Shown here one piece after another: positions 59,869 to 64,000 of a stretch of 64,000 bases of DNA (positions are counted from its first letter, which is position 1; each line of letters begins with the position of its first letter). The stretch spans positions 27,851 through 91,850 of the forward strand of contig CAMFFO010000002.1 in assembly GCA_945949735.1 (NCBI GenBank), in the 5' to 3' direction. The notes under the pieces are model-generated. The model saw only the letters and a program-made list of their open reading frames with translations, was not told the DNA's origin and ran no database searches. Both the position numbers and the translations under genes were made by a program. This stretch comes from an uncultured Clostridia bacterium (GTDB lineage: Bacteria; Bacillota; Clostridia; Oscillospirales; Oscillospiraceae).

Positions 59869-60076
59869 TCAGCAAACCGACAAATTGGTGTTTGTCGAGA
59901 TGCCACCGTAGGGGCGGCTATTAGCCGCCCGCTTTTGTTTCGTCAACGAAAGTGCTTCCGTTTATCGGAAACGCTCAGAAACCTGAACGTTTCCGGGCGG
60001 CTAATAGCCGCCCCTACGGTGGCAATGCAGCGTGTTTGGAAATCTACAAACACCAATTTGTCAGGCTGCTGACTTA
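59867..60076. repeat. Inverted-repeat element, type A', inserted in the integrase gene
   Basis: Outer arms TTAACTCAGCAAACCGACAA and an imperfect inverse ending GCTGACTTAG; inner ends AAATTGGTGTTTGTCG and CAAACACCAATTTGTC; core GGGGCGGCTATTAGCCGCC and inverse. It truncates the integrase, which shows that this family inserts as a unit. Confidence 0.85.
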
Positions 60077-60106
60077 GGCCAGTATGCTATTTTGAAATTA
60101 TTGCGA

Positions 60107-60210
60107 TTATTTTTTACCGTCTAATATTTCGAGAATTGCAGTATTACTGAACGCTATATTCATAACGTCCCGAAGGGACTCCTTAACTGTCCACTGTCCT
60201 GCGTCTATGA
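60107..60210 (-). pseudogene. C-terminal remnant of an unidentified minus-strand gene
   Basis: In one frame the minus strand reads LIDAGQWTVKESLRDVMNIA, then FSNTAILEILDGKK and TAA (60107-60109). It is AT-rich, unlike its neighbours, has no start and ends where the polyvalent protein fragment begins. Probably a decayed mobile-element gene; family not recognised. Confidence 0.35.
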
Positions 60211-60219
60211 GAGCGGAAA

Positions 60220-62568
60220 GTGGGCAAATCTTTACGACTGGGGCGAAAAAAGGCGCCCAACGGATACTATGATCCGGCGGACGGGAGCATCCATATTGAC
60301 CTGAACGCAGGGCAGTCCGGCAAGGGCACCATGCTGTTCACCGTGGCCCATGAGCTGGCCCATTTTATCAAGGACTGGTCAAGCGTCAAATATATGGCTC
60401 TTGCGGATGCGCTGGTGAAGCAGTACCAGAAGCAGGGCGTAACTGTTTCGGAGCTGGTGGACAATCAGATCGAAAAGGCAAAGCTGAACGGGCGGGAAAT
60501 GAGCAGACTGGAAGCGTTTGACGAGATGGTGGCGGATTCCATGGAGAGTATGCTCACCGATGAAAACGCGGCGGCTTTCCTGGAACGGCTTGCCCAGCGG
60601 GACAGGGGGCTTAAAGAGAAGATTGTTTCCTGGCTGAAGGAGCTGGCCGCGAAGCTGAAAAACGCGCTGAGCGCCTACAAGGACGTGAAGCCAGATTCCC
60701 AGGAGGGGAAGATGGTGGCCCAGATGGAGGATTTCCGAAAGGAGATCATGGGCATCTATACCTCCGCGCTGGTGGATGCCGGGGAGAATTTCAGGGAGAA
60801 TGGAGGTACTTTAACATCAGATGGTGATTATCTCTATTCGGAAAGAGTTACGGATAAGGATACGCTTGATTTCCTTAACAGTCAGGAAACTGTAACCACA
60901 TACAAAACCATGCAGATCGTTGACGGGAAGCTGTACCCTCCTATGGCATCCAGAATTGGAGGGAAGCATGAGGACTACAGCGTTCTTGGAGAATGGGAAC
61001 AGGCTACAGAACACCCCGAACTGATAAAGGAAAACGGTAAATTCAAACTCGATAAGGGAAAAGGACAGGGCAGCATTGAAGCCGCGTACAATCCTTATAT
61101 GCATTCGTCGAATCTGGTTATCAACGATCAGTTTTCAGGAGCATATGCTCGGGACAATCTTGTTACTGTAGAATGTGAAGTACCTGTCAGTGAACTTACC
61201 AGCGGATACAGAGCACAGTACGCGAAGGATTCTGTCGGTTGGCACGCATGGCACACAGGAACCGTAGCTGGCGCGATTCGGAAAGCTACCGGGGTGGAAA
61301 GACAGGTTTTGCTTTCCAGGTGGATTAAGCCTGTCCGAATCCTATCGGATTCCGAAGTTGCGGCTATGTATAAGGATTTGCTTGATGGAACAGATATCTC
61401 TGTTCCTGACAATGTGGTAACTCCTTCGCTCCTTTCCGAATTGAAAAAGGCTGGTGTGAAAATCAATGAAAGCGGAAGAGTAAAGCATTCATACCGGGAA
61501 GGTGGAGAGAAGTATTCTGATCGATACATTTCTTCAGATGTTGACACAAATGTGCTTTCCCTTGTCGAGCGCGTAAAATCTGGTCACTATTCCGATAATG
61601 AAAAGGTATTTTTTAGCACTGTCCCTGATAAAATAGCATCGACGATTGAGAAAATTACAGGTATTGATGTTAAAGGTTTTCGTGTCGCTATAGAAGCTCG
61701 GCAAATATACCACATTCTAAATGACCATGGCCCAAAAGGCACTTCAGACCATTCGATGGCCGATCCAAATGATATTGCTCGGATAAGATACACTTTAGAT
61801 GACCCTGACGATATTCGTGAATCAGGTACAACAAAGGCATACACCCATTTCAAAAATGGAAAAAACAGGCTTGCGCCAACTGTTCTTTATGAAAAAAGCA
61901 TTGGAGATAAGTCCTATTATGTTGTGCAAGCGGTACCGGATACGAAAGCCAAAATACTTTATATTGTGTCAGCATTTATTGGGAAAAGCGGATACAAAAA
62001 GGAAGTCCAGCAGCTCATCAATGCCAATGGCTCTGATGCAACGGCTAAAACCGGTTCTGCTGAAACTTCCAATTACAGTATACGCGACCCCAATTCTGTT
62101 GTCAAGCAGAAATTCTCCGACCGTGACCCGACAGCGGAGGCTACGCGGGCGGCGTTGGAGAAGGAGAATGGGAAACTGCGGGAGGATGTTTCCAGGCTCA
62201 GGGAGCTGCTGAGGCTGCAGGGGAAGGTGACCGGCGGGACGGTGATGAAGCCCTCCAGCGTGGAGGCGGCGGCAAGATGGCTGAACAAGTACGCCGGGGC
62301 AAAGGCGGATGTGAAGGAGCTCAGCCGGATTCTGACGGAGTTTTACCAGTTCATCGCCACTGACAAGGACTACAGTTGGGAGGATGTCCACGATCGGGCT
62401 ATGGTCATTGCCAAATACCTTAAGGACAATGTACAGATCAAGCCCCAGATGAGCGACTACGCCAGGGACGTGCTGCGGGATATCCGGGGGATCAAGATCA
62501 CCCTGGACGAGAGCCAGCGGGCCAAGGCAGAATACCAATACGGATGTGTTGATGCAATCAAGAGTTGA
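60220..62568 (+). pseudogene. Fragment of a phage/ICE polyvalent protein: zincin domain, AT-rich effector cassette with a PBECR-like nuclease, helical tail
   Basis: A 782-residue open frame beginning inside a domain (GTG, no ribosome site) and ending in an abrupt, unnatural tail. Residues 12-110 are a zincin-like peptidase (H44-E-L-A-H48, with E102 in AFDEMVADS). Residues 206-400 are an unrecognised domain with WHAWHTGTVAGA. Residues 445-600 resemble a barnase-EndoU-ColicinE5/D-RelE-type (PBECR) nuclease, with H498 and H503 in IYHILNDHG. Residues 640-770 are coiled coil plus a helical domain typical of large polyvalent proteins. The motif YS-x-R (or FSDR) recurs at 206, 432, 619 and 632, at domain borders. 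Bases 60,805-62,110 are visibly AT-richer than both flanks, as if the middle cassette had been exchanged. A type A' repeat lies upstream and a type B fragment downstream. Confidence 0.7.
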
Positions 62569-62580
62569 TACGTCAAAAAC

Positions 62581-62623
62581 TTGCTGTCATTGTGCGTCAG
62601 TGCGCTTACGTCGCAATGACACC
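62581..62623. repeat. Minimal type B fragment
   Basis: GTCATTGTGCGTCAGTGCGC followed by TTACGTCGCAATGACA, without the usual ends. It abuts the broken 3' end of the polyvalent protein gene. Confidence 0.6.
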
Positions 62624-62721
62624 GTTTTCAGCCTGCGCGCAACAGTATCCAGTGTATATGGCCCGTTTCAACTATTGATTCGAATTGTTGACTGCCGCTG
62701 AAGTAATTTTAAAGGATTTTC

Positions 62722-62750
62722 TTGACAAATCCGCTCCGTGGGGTTATAAT
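62722..62750 (+). promoter_or_regulatory. Consensus promoter of tRNA-Ala
   Basis: TTGACA at 62722-62727, 17-base spacer, TATAAT at 62745-62750: a perfect sigma-A promoter 24 bases before the tRNA. Confidence 0.9.
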
Positions 62751-62773
62751 TGCTTGGCAACCTCCGGAGAAAC

Positions 62774-62849
62774 GGGCTTGTAGCGCAGCTGGGAGCGCAC
62801 CACATTCGCATTGTGGGGGTCGAGGGTTCGAATCCCTTCAAGTCCACCA
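62774..62849 (+). tRNA. tRNA-Ala (anticodon CGC)
   Basis: 76 bases with CCA encoded. Acceptor GGGCTTG/CAAGTCC carries the G3-U70 pair that marks alanine identity. Anticodon loop TTCGCAT in a CCACA/TGTGG stem gives CGC, reading GCG. D and T arms form normally. A terminator follows immediately. Confidence 0.92.
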
Positions 62850-62850
62850 T

Positions 62851-62892
62851 GAAAAAACCTCTTTTGTCTGACAGGACAAGAGAGGTTTTTTC
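62851..62892 (+). terminator. Terminator after tRNA-Ala
   Basis: AAAAAACCTCT pairs with AGAGGTTTTTT around a loop containing TTGTC/GACAA, with a T run. Confidence 0.9.
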
Positions 62893-63107
62893 ATGATTTT
62901 CGGGGCCAATCGGCTCTGTGCCAACACTGCGCATTTGCGTCTGCGGATCCCGACGGGCGCGGATACCGCGCCCCGGTGCGTTAATCGTCAGCAGCGGTCA
63001 TTTTGCTGAACATCCACGACAAACAGTACGACGCCTCCGCAGCGGACAGGGATCTCTATGGTTCAATGAAAAAACTTGTGTGTTTGCACAGAACGCTATC
63101 GTTTTTA

Positions 63108-63255
63108 CTGTAGGGGAGGCATTCATGCCTCCCGAGTACACGGTACAATTTGCCGAAATGCGGAGTAAAATTGGAAAGTTTCACCGCCGGGAGGCATGAA
63201 TGCCTCCCCTACAGTGTTTTCGGCGTTTCCAGAACAGACATACAAACACCAATTT
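63108..63255. repeat. Inverted-repeat element, type D (GGAGGCATTCATGCCTCC core)
   Basis: CTGTAGGGGAGGCATTCATG on the left and CATGAATGCCTCCCCTACAG on the right are exact inverses about 85 bp apart; the right end carries the family terminus CAAACACCAATTTG. The left terminus is missing. Sequence 62,893-63,107 shows no gene. Confidence 0.85.
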
Positions 63256-63353
63256 GTTTGGCAGCAGAATCTTTCAGTCACTCGTGATTTCCGCATCCTG
63301 CGCCCTGGTGGAATGCTGACAAGGGGAGGGAATGCTCACACACACAAACTTTT

Positions 63354-63668
63354 TCATTGAGGCATCTCTATTGTAGGAATACTGCTCAGCGCCCCACCGG
63401 GGATTCCACCGCTGCTGAATGGCGCTGCGGACTGATACTGCATTTCGATCTGTTCGCCATACCGCTTCAGGATTGCCAGAGCTTCTTCCAGGTGGTCATG
63501 GTTGACACCAATCATCAGCGTTACACTTTTCTTATTCAAAAAACCGCCGGTGGAATGCAGAACCGTGGCATAAAACCCTTTGGCATTCAGATTCTCAATC
63601 GCAACCCGGTAGTCATCGCCCTGCAGCACAGCGAAGATCATCTTATCACAGTTAATATGTTTTTCCAT
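63354..63668 (-). CDS. PII-like cyclic-di-AMP receptor (DarA/PstA family, DUF970)
   Basis: A 104-residue protein with the PII-like fold of DarA: MIFAVLQGDDYRVAIENLNA, the T-loop marker LHSTGGFLNKKSVTLMIGV and a C-terminal strand region with a Gly-rich tail. In DarA the corresponding TTGGFL-x-x-x-N segment contacts cyclic-di-AMP; here it is STGGFLNKK. The long B-loop is short in this copy, which may mean a diverged ligand. It is presumably a cytosolic signalling trimer. Monocistronic. Confidence 0.8.
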   Translation of the reverse strand: MEKHINCDKMIFAVLQGDDYRVAIENLNAKGFYATVLHSTGGFLNKKSVTLMIGVNHDHLEEALAILKRYGEQIEMQYQSAAPFSSGGIPGGALSSIPTIEMPQ

Positions 63669-63940
63669 GTTCCTTTGAATCTCCTCTCACTTGGCCTGCT
63701 TGCGAAATGGATTATAGCACAGAGGTCATAAAGATCGTGTTATTTTCGAAAGGGCCAAATTAAACATATGCAAATATGGATTTTGGCGGCTAAACGAAGA
63801 ATTCGTGCCAAGCTGTCAAAAGGAGAAAAAACGCAGCCGCGTGTGCAGCGGATCTGCCCGCCATTGCCTGCTCAGGCGAAACAGCGCCCGCAGCACACCC
63901 TGACAGGCGCTTTCAGATCCCCCAAGGAGTCCAGAAAACT

Positions 63941-64000
63941 GGTGCTTGAAAAAATGCTGTCATTGCGAGCCAGTGCGCACACTGGCGTGGCAATCCCCCG
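63941..64000. repeat. Type B element, cut by the window edge
   Basis: AAACTGGTGCTTG followed by GTCATTGCGAGCCAGTGCGC and GGCAATCCCCCG, which runs off the window. Sequence 63,669-63,940 shows no convincing gene. Confidence 0.8.

Noticed and set aside
62893-63107. Possible short gene fragment (frame with LLNIHDKQYDASAADRDLYG)
   Set aside because: Open for only about 40 residues without a start; similarity to a known family could not be claimed.
63767-64000. An open plus-strand frame from ATG at 63767 to the window edge
   Set aside because: It reads through a type B repeat, is rich in Arg/Gln/Pro without a pattern and has no ribosome site.

Overview
The window reads as chromosome from a GC-rich, Gram-positive, spore-related anaerobe of the Clostridia, most like an uncultured Oscillospiraceae gut bacterium. 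The evidence is: strong AAGGAGG ribosome sites and TTGACA/TATAAT promoters; spore genes (a SipL-like coat protein, a SleC-like cortex-lytic cluster); a sortase with a sortase-anchored adhesin; a cyclic-di-AMP receptor; and pectin (galacturonate) catabolism. No rRNA, CRISPR array or complete mobile element is present. Assignments rest on motif reading only; no search was run.

Layout. 1-714: decayed acetyltransferase. 0.8-3.2 kb: xpaC-telA pair. 3.4-6.1 kb: DUF1294 protein, lipoprotein, WYL regulator, endonuclease IV. 6.4-9.5 kb: FHA-SEDS fusion plus its penicillin-binding protein. 9.6-14.8 kb: branched-chain amino-acid (BCAA) ABC transporter livJ-H-M-G-F, preceded by what looks like a ribosome-mediated attenuator with a BCAA-rich leader peptide. 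15.3-16.8 kb: SipL-like protein. 17.3-19.4 kb: two CobW-type GTPases. 19.5-25.1 kb: phosphatidyltransferase, spore cortex-lytic cluster, asparagine synthetase. 25.4-28.2 kb: pyruvate kinase, CarD regulator, HAD phosphatase. 28.6-32.7 kb: thioester adhesin, sortase, TraX-like acyltransferase. 33-37.7 kb: small coiled-coil protein, fumarase, anti-sigma/ECF sigma pair. 38.7-47.7 kb: galacturonate operon uxaB-uxaA-(frameshifted MATE)-uxaC-eda-VOC-kdgK, divergent from its AraC-type regulator. 48-50.3 kb: a second MATE and a ZIP transporter. 51-53.4 kb: frameshifted chloramphenicol acetyltransferase and a zinc-ribbon PrsA-like foldase. 53.9-56.9 kb: operon of two esterases and an ATP-grasp enzyme behind a structured leader. 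56.9-58.8 kb: PHP phosphatase and MutY. 58.9-62.8 kb: tRNA-Arg with an integration scar, integrase fragment, and a polyvalent phage/ICE protein fragment with an AT-rich central cassette, then tRNA-Ala(CGC). 63.4-63.7 kb: cyclic-di-AMP receptor.

The intergenic spaces are heavily populated by short (about 110-260 bp) inverted-repeat elements. At least four unrelated core types share the same termini (AAATTGTTGTTT or AAATTGGTGTTTG and their inverse). No transposase is visible, so they look like a non-autonomous, modular repeat superfamily.

The most interesting points are the livJ leader attenuator, the modular repeat superfamily, the polyvalent protein with recurrent YS-x-R junctions, the tRNA-Arg 3'-end replacement scar, and the leader-controlled esterase/ATP-grasp operon.
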